Positions 31,983-43,439 are shown, counted from the stretch's first letter. The stretch is 64,000 nucleotides of DNA from Symsagittifera roscoffensis (GCF_963678635.1 NC_087064.1:48655346-48719345), one strand, 5' to 3'. A program made the numbers and translations. Notes: generated from the sequence alone by a model not told the origin.

Positions 31983-32140
31983 GAAGATTTGGAGGCAGGG
32001 AAAAATCTTCTGGGCAAAGTGAGGTTCATTAATATCGGATGTTACTGAGAGCTTAGCAAGCATGCGTATTATCATTTTAGCGCAAAGCAGTGGCCAAAGA
32101 TGTGCAAGTGCTCTGTTAATATTTACTTCTTCGGTAATAG
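31983..32140 (-). CDS. Candidate host gene, penultimate exon
   Basis: A 158-base minus-strand exon bounded by TTTAAGTTTCAG (acceptor, 32141 on) and GTAAGT (donor, 31977-31982). It leaves two bases, then 52 open codons, including NINRALAHLWPLLCAKMII, LAKLSVTSDINEPHFAQKIF and PCLQIF. The helix-rich pattern could belong to a repeat protein of the HEAT/armadillo type, but I do not recognise the family. This is the best evidence in the window for a resident, non-transposon gene. The phase at its 5' end requires an upstream exon ending in phase 1. Confidence 0.5.
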
Positions 32141-32691
32141 CTGAAACTTAAATTTTGTATTGGATTATAAAGCTTGTGGTTACATTTGAGTTTGTGTATG
32201 TTTTCTCATAGGCTACTACGATGGGTTGTATATATTTGTGGGGAATGATGATGGGACGGGCGTCTTCTAGTGGAAAGGTGTTGTTCAAGGAGCAAAATAT
32301 ATACATCTGACGGACAAGGTCGTAACTACGGAGGATGCCGTGCAAGTATATAGAATAAATACAAAACGTGAAAATTAAGAAATAGGGTGATCTGTAGTTT
32401 GAGTTAGAAAACATAAATCGATTGATACGGATTGGGGAACTATGTATGAAGTGCTTTTGGATAAATGTATAATATGTATACTATCGAAACTATAATGTGT
32501 GATTTAATTTTGCTTTTAACGTAACTTCATGAGAGCGGTTAATATCTATTTCTTTTGGTTTGAGAAAATTAAAAGTTAGTGCAAAATGATTGAATTTGTT
32601 AAAGAAGAGTTCATTGGCTTATGTATTTGTTACTGCGTTATCTATGATGTGTTCGAATTTTTAGTTTGTGCTGTCGACGAAAAGTTTTTAC

Positions 32692-32854
32692 AGACGATAA
32701 ATATTTTCTGATTTCTGAAGAATTTTTTGGTTAGTTGTGGGTTGATGTTAAGGTGTTCGTCGTATAGGGAATCTTCCATATATCTAGTTGCAGTGTTGTT
32801 ATAGTGGTTAACAGAAAATCTGTTAGCTTTTTGTGCAAAAATTAAAATCGCTTT
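32692..32854 (-). CDS. Possible upstream exon of the same gene, cut by the gap
   Basis: The minus strand is open from the assembly gap down to 32642 with RFSVNHYNNTATRYMEDSLY, DEHLNINPQLTKKFFRNQ. A GTAAAA donor at 32691 would end the exon in phase 1, which matches the exon at 31983-32140. The donor is weak and the upstream side is hidden by Ns, so this is tentative. Confidence 0.25.
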
Positions 32855-33054
32855 NNNNNNNNNNNNNNNNNNNNNNNNNNNNNNNNNNNNNNNNNNNNNN
32901 NNNNNNNNNNNNNNNNNNNNNNNNNNNNNNNNNNNNNNNNNNNNNNNNNNNNNNNNNNNNNNNNNNNNNNNNNNNNNNNNNNNNNNNNNNNNNNNNNNNN
33001 NNNNNNNNNNNNNNNNNNNNNNNNNNNNNNNNNNNNNNNNNNNNNNNNNNNNNN
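32855..33054. other. Assembly gap (200 N)
   Basis: A run of exactly 200 N, the usual placeholder for a gap of unknown size. Any frame that crosses it is meaningless. Confidence 0.99.
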
Positions 33055-33360
33055 AACTGTGCTTTTTCTGAATTGTAAGCAGATTCCGCAACAAGGACTA
33101 TCCCTTTGTTCTGCTTTCAATCGTCCCGTACCCAACGAAAGTTGTTTGTCAAGATAGAAATGTTCTATAGATTATCTAACCAATCTTTTTCGTATTTTCT
33201 GTTCAGAAACGATCTATTTCTTTCTTAGTTTAGAAGTAAACAATTTCTGGAACGAAATAACCAGAAAAACAGTTCATTTTTCAACCACACCGAGATAAAC
33301 CTGCTTCGAGTTTACAAAACAGTCGTATAACTGTTGTTTTCATTAGATTGCTAAAACTAT

Positions 33361-33580
33361 CCTAGCAGCCTATTTTCCTTTTCCCCCACCTGCAATTTTT
33401 TTTACAAGTAAAGCTAGCGTTCATCTTGTTGGATTGATATAAAAACTGACATGCAGACGTATTAGGCTGTGCCAAGCATATTATATTTGGTCTTCATAAT
33501 TAACCTTGTAACAACTCTCGTTACACCATAAAATTGATAGTCGTGTGAGGTGGGGGAAAATGAAAATGAGCCTCCTAGCA
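33361..33580. mobile_element. Small inverted-repeat element (MITE-like)
   Basis: CCTAGCAGCCTATTTTCC..TTCCCCCACC at 33361-33392 is closely matched by the reverse complement of 33548-33580 (GGTGGGGGAAAATGAAAATG then AGCCTCCTAG). Two arms of about 30 bp enclose about 155 bp of non-coding sequence. The size and A+T-rich centre fit a MITE or foldback; no target-site duplication is evident. Confidence 0.4.
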
Positions 33581-33601
33581 GGTCAACTGAGTAGCAGGCA
33601 G

Positions 33602-33681
33602 GTCATGTTGCCTAGCGGTTACCACAACCACCTATATACAATGGCAGGTCGAGATTTCGAGCCTCAGCAAGTGACATTTTT
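33602..33681 (+). other. tRNA-like sequence, probable SINE head
   Basis: GTCATGTTGCCTAGCGGTTA resembles a tRNA 5' half with an A box (TTGCCTAGCGG). About 44 bases later GATTTCGAGCC resembles a B box (GRTTCRANNC). The segment ends CAAGTGACA, partly pairing with the start, and is followed by TTTTT, a Pol III terminator. No normal anticodon arm can be drawn, so it is a tRNA-derived SINE or tRNA pseudogene rather than a tRNA gene. Confidence 0.35.
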
Positions 33682-33831
33682 CCTAGCTAGAAATAGCCTA
33701 GACTTAGCTAATTTCTGATAAAATTATAAAATAATTAAAGTAAGATTAGATATTAAGTATTCCAAGTCAAAAATAAACAATTTTCTCGGTACGGGTTTCA
33801 TTTTGTTTGATCTTTCCGAAAAAATTGTAAC

Positions 33832-34128
33832 ATGCTTGAAGACTTGTCTCTGAAATCCAGGAACATACAGACACAAACTTGTGCGCCTATCCAGTGCACG
33901 GTTTGGTCATGTAATGTTTCTTTTTTCGAAGATTGGGCTCAATTAGCATTTGTTCTCAGCACTGAGTCAAATCAGGATCCTCCACAAAAAACGACAAAAA
34001 TTAGAATCAACTTTGATCGAGGCCGTGACTGTGTCCAAATCCGCAGAAGCATAGTGTCAGGAACCGATGGACGTTTTCCGAGCTCAAGACAGACAAGTTA
34101 CTTTATCCGGCAATTGCTTTCCTTTTAA
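33832..34128 (+). CDS. Hypothetical, possible terminal exon
   Basis: 98 open codons with TAA at 34126-34128 directly overlapping AATAAA (34128-34133). It has several cysteines (TQTCAPIQCTVWSCNVSFF) and INFDRGRDCVQIRRSIVSG, more coding-like than the surrounding A+T-rich DNA. Possible acceptors CCAG and ACAG lie at its 5' end (33851-33865), so the exon may start there rather than at the ATG. A vague resemblance to extracellular Cys-containing domains is not enough to name it. Confidence 0.3.
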   Translation: MLEDLSLKSRNIQTQTCAPIQCTVWSCNVSFFEDWAQLAFVLSTESNQDPPQKTTKIRINFDRGRDCVQIRRSIVSGTDGRFPSSRQTSYFIRQLLSF

Positions 34129-34581
34129 ATAAACTAAAACTTAAAATTTGAAAAGATGTTTTACCTTTATTTAGTAAAAATTCATCTGTAGCAATCTATG
34201 TGGAACTCTCCTGGAAGCAATTTAGACGCAGTTAAAAAATTATCCTTTGCAATTCGGTCTCAACTTTTTGGTTTATTTTTGAACATGACCTATACTTTCG
34301 AAATAGTTAGTCTTCTCAGCCGGCAATAAAAACTAGAAATGACCCTTTTTGGGGAAAATTTTGGGTCTGTAATTTGCAGAAAGTTTGCAACATAACAATT
34401 CTGGTGAAGTTCTAAGCATGTTTTGTTCTCTTCACTTTTTTTCTAATCTTAACCCAATTTGAGAAAAACTCGTTTGAACTTTCTTAATCTGATCATTTTG
34501 TCCAGATAATTTGAATCAGCACTGTACCAGTAGTAATATAAATTCTGTGTTTAGGGTTAATGCTTCGAATATTTGCTTGTT

Positions 34582-34812
34582 TCAGATATCAGCAATGCTT
34601 TTGCAATTTTTGTACCTTACAACAACAAGAAAGTTTTCACTTCCACTTATCCCGTTCGTTGTGGTGATTCTATCTGATTTTCCATTTCTGAAAACAATAA
34701 AAGTTGCCGTTTTAGGCTCTCCAAATCTCTTGATTCAAACCTTCTTCACATACGCTAGAGGCAACATGTTTGGTACATGAAACTCTGCTGGCACTTTGGG
34801 TTTCTCGGTCAT
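34582..34812 (-). pseudogene. Hypothetical minus-strand frame with one stop
   Basis: Preceded by TTTTTTAG, the frame reads MTEKPKVPAEFHVPNMLPLA YVKK. It is stopped by TGA at 34735-34737 and continues in the same frame with KTATFIVFRNGKSDR and FLVVVRYKNCKSIAD to TGA at 34582. GTTTGA after VKK could be a splice donor, but the nearby acceptor (TTTTCAG) would put the rest out of frame. It could be exon debris of a host gene; the fold is not identified. Confidence 0.25.
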
Positions 34813-35369
34813 CTAAAAAATATCCTGTTGACAGATTTCTGTTTCACCACCCATGTTGACTTCCATAGACCGCAAAAGCTAGTCAAACAATTCCATAAAC
34901 TAAGTCAATGAAAAAATGCTAATCATTCAAATGTGTTAATTTTGCAAAATGGGTGTCGTTCGATATCCAAAGAAAAAATCTTGTTTTGGCATAAAAGTCG
35001 GTGTAATGCAATAAATAAAAAGAAAAAGTGTTTGTCCGAAAGTGCTAGCCATACATTGAAATTTTATGAATAGCATGTTTTGATGGCGGAAACAGAAATT
35101 TTCCAGGTAATTTTGAAAATGACCAAAAAAATTTTTTTTTCAACTGCCAAACGAGTTTTGTTTTCAAATAAAACTTTTTCTATTTTTTATCCGTAGTTTC
35201 AATTTTTATGTGCATAGGCTATCCTAGGCTATTTTTTTTCCGTTTCTCTGTATGAGCTACTTACAAAGAGGCTCAAAAGTTCCATATCTTTTTAATGGCA
35301 TTCCAGCTGTGGAAAATTTCGATAAAGTTCAAATTACTGCAACGACCGTATGGGTTCGCGAAATGCTCA

Positions 35370-37930
35370 AATTTTTCAAGGCAAGCTATTCCAGCGAGAA
35401 AAAACTCTGAATCATTTGAAGTTATTTCATAGACTCAATAGACCAGCACAAAATTCGAAACTGTCTAACGGGCTGAATCGATTCGAATTTTACAATCAAG
35501 CTATTCAAACTATGAAGCTTTTATTTTTGTAAGTTATAATATCAACAGATTGGTTTGCAAAAATAATTTTAAAATTTTCAAGGCAAGCTATTGGAGCAAT
35601 TCGAAACTTTTGAAAATATAAACATTCCAAGTTAAGACTGATTCTATTCAAGAAACTTCGAGTTTTTCCAACTTGCAACTTTCTAAGCAAGATATTTTTG
35701 TTATGAAAAGTTTTGAAATAATTGAAGTTGTGTCATGAACTGAATCAGTTTGCGAAAGGTTCGAGTTTTCCAAGCTATTTAAACCATGAATCGTTTGTGT
35801 TTGCAAATTATTTCATTGACCGAATCGGTTCGTGAAAAATTTCAATTGAAAATTAAATCTTTTGAAGTTATTTGGTGGACTGATTTTGTAAAGGAAAATT
35901 CGAGTTTTCCATGCAAGCTTTTCAAGCTATGAAGCATCAAACATTTTGAGTTATTTATTTTACTAATAATTTTGTGGAAAAGTTTCTTTCTTCTCAAGCA
36001 AGCTCTTCGAGCTATGAAATTCTACAATTTTCCAAGTTATGAAATTGTACAAATTGTACAAATTCGAGCGATAAAATTGTACAAAGTGATTTCTTATTTT
36101 GACTCGGTTCGAAAAAAAATTAATTTCCATAAGCAAGCTACTCGAGCAATAAAACTTTGAAGTGTTTCAAGTTATTTCCTTGTGCGAACCGACCTGTAAG
36201 ATTTTGAAGTTTCTCTGAGCAAACTGTTCAAAATATGGAAACTTTTGAAAAATTTTCAGTTAAATCATACACAGAATCGGTTGTCGAAAGATTTGATTTT
36301 TTTTTCAAAATTTGCTGTTGCAGCTAGTAAAAATGTTGAGTCATTTCAAGTTTTTTCATAGATCTAATCACTTTGCAAAAATTTCATTTTTTCCGAAGCA
36401 AGGTTTCGAGCGATGAAACTTTGAATAATTTCAAGTCTACTCGTGGACTGAAGCAATTCGCAAGAAAATGAATCTTTCAACCAAACTACTCAATCTAGGA
36501 AAACACGGATTTTGTAAATACTCCCTAAACTTAATCGGTTTTGCGAAAAGTTTAATTTCTACTCAGCACACTATTACAGCGATGAAACTTTATATATTTC
36601 GAGTTAATTCATGGATTGAATCTGTTCACTAAAAAGTCGAGTTTTCGTAAAGAGTCATGAAAGAGTCACTAAAGAGTCGTAAAAAATTGAGTGACTATGT
36701 TTTAATAAGCTTGAAAATATTTTATGGACTGAACCGGTGAAATTTCTGTTTTATTTTTTCAAGTGATTTTATGGGCATATTCGGTTGGCAAAGTTATTAA
36801 GTTTTCCGAAACAAGCTATTCAAACTACGAATTGTTTACAGTGGAGGTATTTTCTTAGACTGAATTGGTTCGCAAAAAGCTTAAGATTTTCAAAGCAAGC
36901 GATTAACAACACTGTTCATGGGATGAATCAAGGGCTGAATCAGTTCGACAAAAACTTAAGTTTTTCGAAGCAACCTATACAAGCTATTGAAGAGTTGTGA
37001 AACACTTCAAATTTATTCATAGACTTAATTGGTATGCAAAATCCAGACAAGCTTTTCAAGCTATGAAAGTTTGAAATTTTTAAGTTATCTCGCAAACCTA
37101 ATTGGTTCGCCGAAAATTTTTTCTTATCAAAGCAAGGTAATTATCCCGACAAAACTTGAAACACTTGCAAGTTATTTTATAGAATAAATCGGTTAGCAAA
37201 ATAATTGAGGTTTTCAAGCAAATTGTTCAAGCTAGGAAACTCTGAATTTTGTAAAATAATTTATAGACCTAATTGGTTCGCGAAAGTTGAAATTTTCGAA
37301 AGCCAATTAATTGAGCGTTGAAACTTTAAATTGTGGGCTCTTTCATCGAGAAATTTGGTTTGCAAAAGTTTCAACTTTTTCGAAGCAAGCAATCGTGCGA
37401 TGAAATTTTGAAACATTTCAAGTCTACTCGTGGTCTGAAACGGTTCTCAAAAAAGTTGTGTTTTTCCAGCAAATTACTCATACCAGGAAAATTGGATTTT
37501 AGTAAATAATCCATTAAGCTAATCGTTTTGCCAAAAATACAATTTCTACTCCGCACGCTATTCCAGTGATGAATTTTTCGATAATTCGAGTTGTTTCATG
37601 GATTGAATCTGTTCACTAAAAGGTCAAGTTTTCAAGCGGGCTAATGAGGCTACTAAACCCGGGGTTTTTTAAGTTAAATTTAGTCCTTTCCGGTTCTCCA
37701 TAAGCTTAAAATTCTCAAAGCAAGCTAATCAAGCTTTAAAATTTTGAAATACTTCAAAAAAAAGTGTGGTCTATCTTGGTGAGCAAAAAACTTCGAGCAA
37801 TCTTTTCAAGCCATGAGATTTGAAACTTTTAAGTATAAAAGTTTTGAAGTTTTGAATTATCTCATGGACATATTCGGTTGACGAAATTACTAAATTTTCC
37901 AAAACAAGCCATTAAAACTATGAGTGTTCA
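35370..37930. repeat. Degenerate satellite, units of about 85-110 bp
   Basis: About 2.5 kb made of diverged copies of one unit. A typical unit has (A)GCAAGCTATTCAAGCTATGAA, then ACTTTGAA..TTTCAAGTTATTTCATAGACTGAAT and CGGTTCGCAAAAAGTTT..GAGTTTTC. GCAAGCTA-like words recur at about 35382, 35497, 35581, 35911, 35995, 36133, 36895, 37384, 37722 and elsewhere. There is no coding potential (small frames here are chance). Divergence is high, so it is an old array. Confidence 0.75.
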
Positions 37931-38149
37931 AAGTTTGATGTTTTTGCTTCTGCTTGGTGTTTTTGCAGCCATTAAGGAAATTTTGTCAAGTTGTTTTCAT
38001 CCAAAACGAAATCATTTAATTTGCTTTTTTTTCGAATTCAAACCATTTCGTTAATTTGTTTCAAAAATTTAAATAAAAACGGATCAATGCAAAATTTAGT
38101 TTTTCCGACTTTCAAGGAAACTGTCGGATCATTTGTGCTGTTGGTGGTG

Positions 38150-38662
38150 ATTATCGAAAATTCTTGTTGTTGTCCTAACCCGTTTTTTACCCGTGATCAT
38201 TTTTTAAGAGTTATGGTGATTTTAAAGTTGCCAATTTGGCCAAATTGGGACAATTACGCGCGAGATATTACACGACAAAATGTTGTTGTAAAAACAAATG
38301 TTCCAAAAAAACATTTTTTAAAAATCTGTTTTCTATTCCTTCCATCAATTTTTTTGATGTTTATATCCTTTCAATAGAGCGAACACTAGTCCACCTACCT
38401 TAAAACACAGTAGGAACTTTCAGGTCTTCGCTAGGATACGAGCAGTCTTCTTTGATTTCGCTTTTAGTGTTTACTTTTGAATAGCTGGCTCTTTTCCACT
38501 TTCCCCTCACTTTTGATTGCTTAAATTTTTTTTATTGTTGTTCAACGTGTATTTTTTGGTAAACGCGTAAATGTAAATTAAAGTTACGAAGATTAAAGCT
38601 TGCTTCAACCAAATATATTGCTTGAAATCATTTTTCAATGGTTTTGTCATAATTTTACGGAT
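38150..38662. mobile_element. Partial copy of the 57.9-kb inverted-repeat element
   Basis: TTTGGCCAAATTGGGACAAT plus ACGCGCGAGATATT (about 38236-38270) matches the inner arm of the element at 57893-58910. CAGGTCTTCGCTAGGATACG with AGCAGTCTTC (38421-38450) matches 58300-58325. Its second arm is not found before the LTR at 38663, so it is truncated or split by that insertion. Confidence 0.5.
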
Positions 38663-38868
38663 TGGTAAGCAATAATTCGCAAGTGAACGTAAGTAAACAA
38701 CTAATTTGTATATCGTTTATTGATTTCTGATTTTTTGGGTCAGACTCCAGGTTAAGTTATTTCGTACAAGGTCAAATGACCAACATAAAGTTACTCAGCA
38801 CAGTGAGTCTACGAATATAACATAAATGATTAGCACTAGCAAATTTTGCCAATCCTTACCGGATGACT
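38663..38868 (-). repeat. 3' LTR of family-B copy 1
   Basis: On the plus strand it runs from TGGTAAGCAATAATTC to CCAATCCTTACCGGATGAC. It aligns along its length with 45051-45257, including CAAGGTCAAATGACCAACAT. The two LTRs differ at many positions, so the insertion is old. Confidence 0.8.
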
Positions 38869-39614
38869 TCACCCATGGGAAAATAGATTGAGTTTTAAAT
38901 CTTAGTGGGACTGGAGTGTATAGAAACCCAATGGGACTGGTTGACTTTTATAGTCCTCAAGGGACTCTCCAAGGCGAATTCCATTTTTCTGCTTGGTTAT
39001 GTATTTCCATTTCTCCATCGTTGTCTTCTTCTAGCTGTTTTTCATGTTCCTCGTTGGATAGTTATTCTTTCGTGTTTGTATTGTCTTCCTGTTTTCCGCT
39101 TTTCGAATAAAATATCTCCTTTTCAATATGACTCTGTTTGGGCCGTTGATGGGAGAAATAAGATATATTACCTCTAAAGAATTTTTTTTATTTCGGTTTT
39201 TTTTGCCTCTAAGATTTTATTACACACCGGGTACTAAGCCCATGTGTAATAAATTTGAAGCTCATTTCGCGTTTTAAGCTTTTGATGTTAGGTTTCATTT
39301 CTGTTGGCGTGATTTCCGTTGTAGACTGGATAATATGTTCTTGCCTTTGAACTTCATTCTGTTTTTCATCGATCGTATACATCGGCACACGGTTTTACCA
39401 ATGCTCTGGCTCGGGTGGATTGTCGGATTTGGACAAATTTCCGGGTTGGTTGGATGATTTTTACTGTAGAGCGTGTTTTCTTTTGATTCGTTTCAGTGAC
39501 GGTGCGGAGTTTTCGGAGATGGTTGACGACCCTTCCTCGAACGAGTTATTGGCGCGTTTTGGAGTTTTCGACTTTTTGTTGTCTTGCTCGTTTGCTTTGC
39601 TTCAGCCTAAAAAC

Positions 39615-40388
39615 TCAGTCTCCGCGCGGGCATTCTCTGCTGTGGTCATCGTCTGGTTCTTTTTCCTGTTGGTTTGGCGCGTCTCTTTGTTGGACTGTTT
39701 TGCTGTTCGTGTACTTTCTCCTTTCTTGTAAGTTTTTGTGGAAACCCGTTGTGTCCTCCTTGAACACCCGGTGTTGTGGAGCATTCGCCTGCTCGTTGTC
39801 TAAAAAGTTTAAGAAACGCAAGCAAGGTCCGGATCTCCGCGCAGAATTGTACGCGACATAATCACTTAGTCTTGAGGGCCTGCATAGCCCATTAATTATA
39901 GGATTAGGATCCAAAGCGAATTCGATGTTTCGTATCAGCCTTGGTTGTTTATCGATTCGGTTTTTGATGTTTTGATCTACTTTTTCCTGAACTCCCTTAT
40001 ATCTTATGTTTAAATTTTCGCTATCTATGGCTATTGCTCGTCTTGTTTCAACACCTGGTTTCTGTGATTGTTGCTTGAAGATATTGATGTTTCCACGTGT
40101 TGTGATTCCGATGTTTTTCCTGTTCGTCGCTTGACAGAGACTTCGTCCTCTGACCATGATTGTAGGTTGTGCATAATTTCAGCTGGCAAAGGCGATTGTG
40201 TTAGGTTTTTTCGATCTAAACAAGCGTGTTTTGCTTTTTCCCAATTTAGATTATTAGGAGAATTATTTGTTGCTAATTTTGAAAGTGAAATGTTTGATTT
40301 TCTGCCCAGGTGCGCTTCAAGCGAAATATTTTTGTTACTCCGTGCGGAGTGATCCGAAGGGTTCTTATATTTTGGCTATATCCAAAGC
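39615..40388 (-). pseudogene. Family-B copy 1 pol C-terminal tail
   Basis: The minus-strand frame 39615-40157 (180 codons) is hydrophilic and basic (IRYKGVQEKVDQNIKNRIDK, CRPSRLSDYVAYNSARRSG). It lies where the integrase C-terminal tail of gypsy pol is expected. No defined domain; 38870-39614 toward the 3' LTR holds no supported gene. Confidence 0.4.
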
Positions 40389-40988
40389 TTATTTGTACAG
40401 GTTGTTGTTTTTGCCTATTTTTCTTAACCCTAGTCTGCGTTGTAAGGTTTCAATCATTTTTTCCACTACTCCTATTGATCTTATATCATCCACGGATGCA
40501 AAGTTTTTTTTAATGTTCTTCTTTTTACAAAATAATTGAAACTTTTTGGCTCGGAATGATTGTGCTTGGTCACATCTTTGTCTTTTGGCACCCTGTTTTT
40601 TTGAAAAAACCGCTGCATGAATCCGATAGCTATGTCTGCCGTTGTGTTTCAAACGACCTTGCCATTGGAAATGCTCACCACTTGTCTATTGCAACTAAGA
40701 TATATGCGTCCTTATTAAATTCATTGGGGAGGGGGCGGGCAAATTTTAATTGAATTTTCTCATTATATTCGTCTATTTGATTCATTTGAAAGAATGTTGT
40801 TTTCTCATTACTGGTTTTAGATTTCTACCAGGTTCGGTACATTGCAGACAGTTCTTTGCTATCTGCATTATTGAGCGACGGAAATGCGGGGACGAGATAT
40901 GTTGAAGTATGTCTAACGTGGCTGCCGACCCAGGGTGTGTCAGATGTACACTTTCGAGTACTGTTTGTCTGAGTTGGGTTGGTATCAC
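40389..40988 (-). pseudogene. Family-B copy 1 integrase
   Basis: 40782-40988 (minus) has the HHCC domain (HLTHPGSAATL and CLQCTEPGRNLKP). About 40660-40780 has FARPLPNEFNKDAYILVAID, where the first catalytic Asp is lost (expected just before FARPLP). 40389-40652 has RCDQAQSFRAKKFQLFC (second Asp) and SIGVVEKMIETLQRRLG (Glu). Stops and shifts separate the parts. Confidence 0.75.
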
Positions 40989-42149
40989 TATCCGTTCGTC
41001 AATCAGGACGCAGTTCTCTCGTTAATGCAGTCTGTTTCTGATGAATTGAACTTCGAGTTTTTTTGAATTTTTCGTCTGAATAGTGGTGTGTCTCCTTCCA
41101 TTTCTGTGTTTGTTCCTTGTTCCATCATTGCCACTAGTCCCTCCGTGTTTTTTCATGGCTGGCTTCCAGTTGTGTTTGTTGGGTTGTCATTTTTGGCGGT
41201 TCTATATTGGGTAGTAGCTGCTCCTGGCTATATTGTGTTGGGTCCACGCGGCTCACGCAGTACTCATACACTTCGTGAAATTCTATCAATAGTTCGTTTT
41301 AGTTGGCTAACTTTTCAATGAAATTTTAGGGCACTGTCTGCGTGGTTATCGTGGAAGTTGATTTTTCAGATTGCGAGGCCTGAATTCTGGAATCCCTTAT
41401 TTTTCATCTGGCGACTGTTTTTCGGCTCCATTGTTATCACCGCTGTAGATGGTTTTTGAGGAGAATGACTTCTTCCTAGAAGAGCACAATATTAGTTCCC
41501 TCGCGTATTCAATCTCCGACTGCTGGGGTGTTTGTGTTGCTTGCGTATTGTCTGTCGTCCAACTGATTGTTTTTTTTTGTTTTCCTTCGATGCCAACGCA
41601 GGTCTGAACAAGCTATCCTCGCTGTCTGATTCGCCTTGCCATATGTTGTTCTTTCTGCCGCGTTGGGGGATTTGATCATCCGGGAGAATGTCAGCATTCA
41701 ATCCTTCATAATCTTTTCTTGTCCCTCAGAATGATATATTTTGAATTTTGGATCAGATTGACGAATTTTGGAGTTTTGTTATTGAATTTTTTGTTTAACT
41801 AAATTTGTAGTGTCAGTTTAATGGAGTGATTAGATTCTATCTGATTCGATTCACCACTTTCGGACTGAGCAGAATATTTGATGTGTACTTGAGATTTTGA
41901 TTGGCTTGTTAGCGTAGTTTTTTTTCCGCGCGCTTTTTGATTAACCAAGATGGTGCTGAATTCTGATTGGCTAGGTTGTTCAGTATGATGTTGTCAATCA
42001 TTTCGAGATTGTTTATGAGTGAGTTAAAAGGCGCTACTTCAAATTCTTCATCGTACCCGCCAACCGGTTTTTTTGTCATATAGTCCATTAATCCAATTTG
42101 TTTCCCGCCAAGTGTTTTATGTCAAACTTAGACGGGAATAATTGGTCGA
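40989..42149 (-). pseudogene. Family-B copy 1 RNase H-integrase spacer
   Basis: Shattered spacer. GLMDYMTKKPVGGYDEEFEV and INNLEMIDNIILNN are readable near 41950-42110, and a charged frame (LPDDQIPQRGRKNNIW) at 41492-41701. Similar YDEEFVVASIDKIQNIL sequence occurs at the same place in copy 3 (62640). Confidence 0.5.
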
Positions 42150-42595
42150 TCCATATTGTTTGCCTACTCTGGCTGAATTTTCGATTTTTCGCTTCCATTT
42201 ATTGCACTGAGTAAAGCTGTGATGAAGGTCAAATTTTTCTAGAATAATTCATAATTAAAATGTTTGATTGCCCAAACTACCCCTAGTAATTCAAATTCTT
42301 TTTCTGAGTACTTTTCTTCAATAAAACTTACAAATCTTGAAGCGTAAGCTATTGTCAACCATATTCCTTTTGAATATTGTTCTAGTGCCGGCCCTAGACC
42401 GAAAGTTGAAGCGTAACTAATCACGCGGGTTTCTAAGTTGTGGTCAAAGTGTTTATTCTGTGTTATATCTGAAACTAGTTTTAGGATGTTATTGAAAGCT
42501 AAGTTGTGTTCAAGTCTCCAATCAAGTGTTTTGTTTTCGTCTGTGATCTTCAGGAGTGGGGGCAGTGTGGCAGCTGTTTGCGCCAGACGAGGCAT
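42150..42595 (-). pseudogene. Family-B copy 1 RNase H remnant
   Basis: Frame 42239-42595 encodes RLAQTAATLPPLLKITDENK, LGPALEQYSKGIWLTIAYAS and EKYSEKEFELLGVVWAIKHF, the RT-RNase H connection and RNase H start. The first catalytic Asp region reads ISYASTFGLG, with the Asp replaced by Tyr. The frame stops at 42239 before the Asp-His motif. Confidence 0.75.
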
Positions 42596-43220
42596 TTACC
42601 GAGTGAGGTGGTGTATTGAAACCATGAAACTCTTTAGCTGCTTGAACGTTCCTCTTGTGGTTAGTTCTTCGATTGCCTCCTTTTTCTTAATGAGCGGTTT
42701 TGTGCCCTCACTATATATGTTGTATCCTAAAAATTTAACTTGCTCACATGCAAGCTTACAATTGTCGAGTGAGATTGCCAGGTGTTCGTTGTCCAATTTT
42801 TCTGAAACTGTTTTTTTGGTGTTTAATTTTGTAGTTCAAATGTTCCTTTAGTCCGTAATAATATGTCGTCTAAGTAGAGGTATGTGTTTTTGCAGTTCGT
42901 TATTGTCTAATTTTTTAATTTTTGGATTTCTGCCCGCATAATTGTTAGACCGTAGCATCCCGTCTCAAGTTGGTTGGTCCTGGTGGCATTGCCTTCAGTG
43001 AGGCTGAAATTGCAATGTCCTGTGGTATGTTTATCCAAACGGATTTGCCGTTATGCGCGTAACGTTAATCAAATGTTGAAAATCACATTTTATCTTTTGT
43101 ATTTGAATTGATCACCCGTGCGTTGTTTTTCTGAAGGAAGTCTATGTTTGGCAATTGGTAATTCGTTTTGTGGATAAATCTGTTGAACTTTTTGAGTCCA
43201 GTGCCTGTTTTACTGTTTGG
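42596..43220 (-). pseudogene. Family-B copy 1 reverse transcriptase remnant
   Basis: Minus-strand pieces in order are YQLPNIDFLQKNN, FSTFD (motif A remnant), YLYLDDILLRTKG (YLDD catalytic box, near 42860), then DNEHLAISLDNCKLACEQVK and FLGYNIYSEGTKPLIKKKEA (42596-42796). Stops and indels separate them. Homologous pieces lie at 61155-62133. Confidence 0.75.
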
Positions 43221-43439
43221 TCTTTCTTTAGGGTCATGACGATCGAACTGATAAACTGTTTGTCCAAACGGGTGTTAAAATTGACAATGCGTTTTTGGTC
43301 GATCAGTTTGTGTTTTTTTTATTCTTTCTTGTAATTGAATCGGGATTTGACGTACTTTCTGCTGAATGGGATTTGCGGCTTTTATAAACTGTGTTTGCAT
43401 TACATTTCCGATCCTTATGCATAAGTGTTTGAAACTATC

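Noticed and set aside
32642-33135. Three long frames crossing the N run
   Set aside because: They are open only because N cannot form stops; no real sequence is present.
33602-33676. Functional tRNA gene
   Set aside because: No proper anticodon stem-loop and imperfect acceptor pairing.
39420-39861. Plus-strand frames rich in Phe, Leu, Ser and Cys
   Set aside because: They overlap the minus-strand gypsy pol tail and look like antisense of a basic protein.
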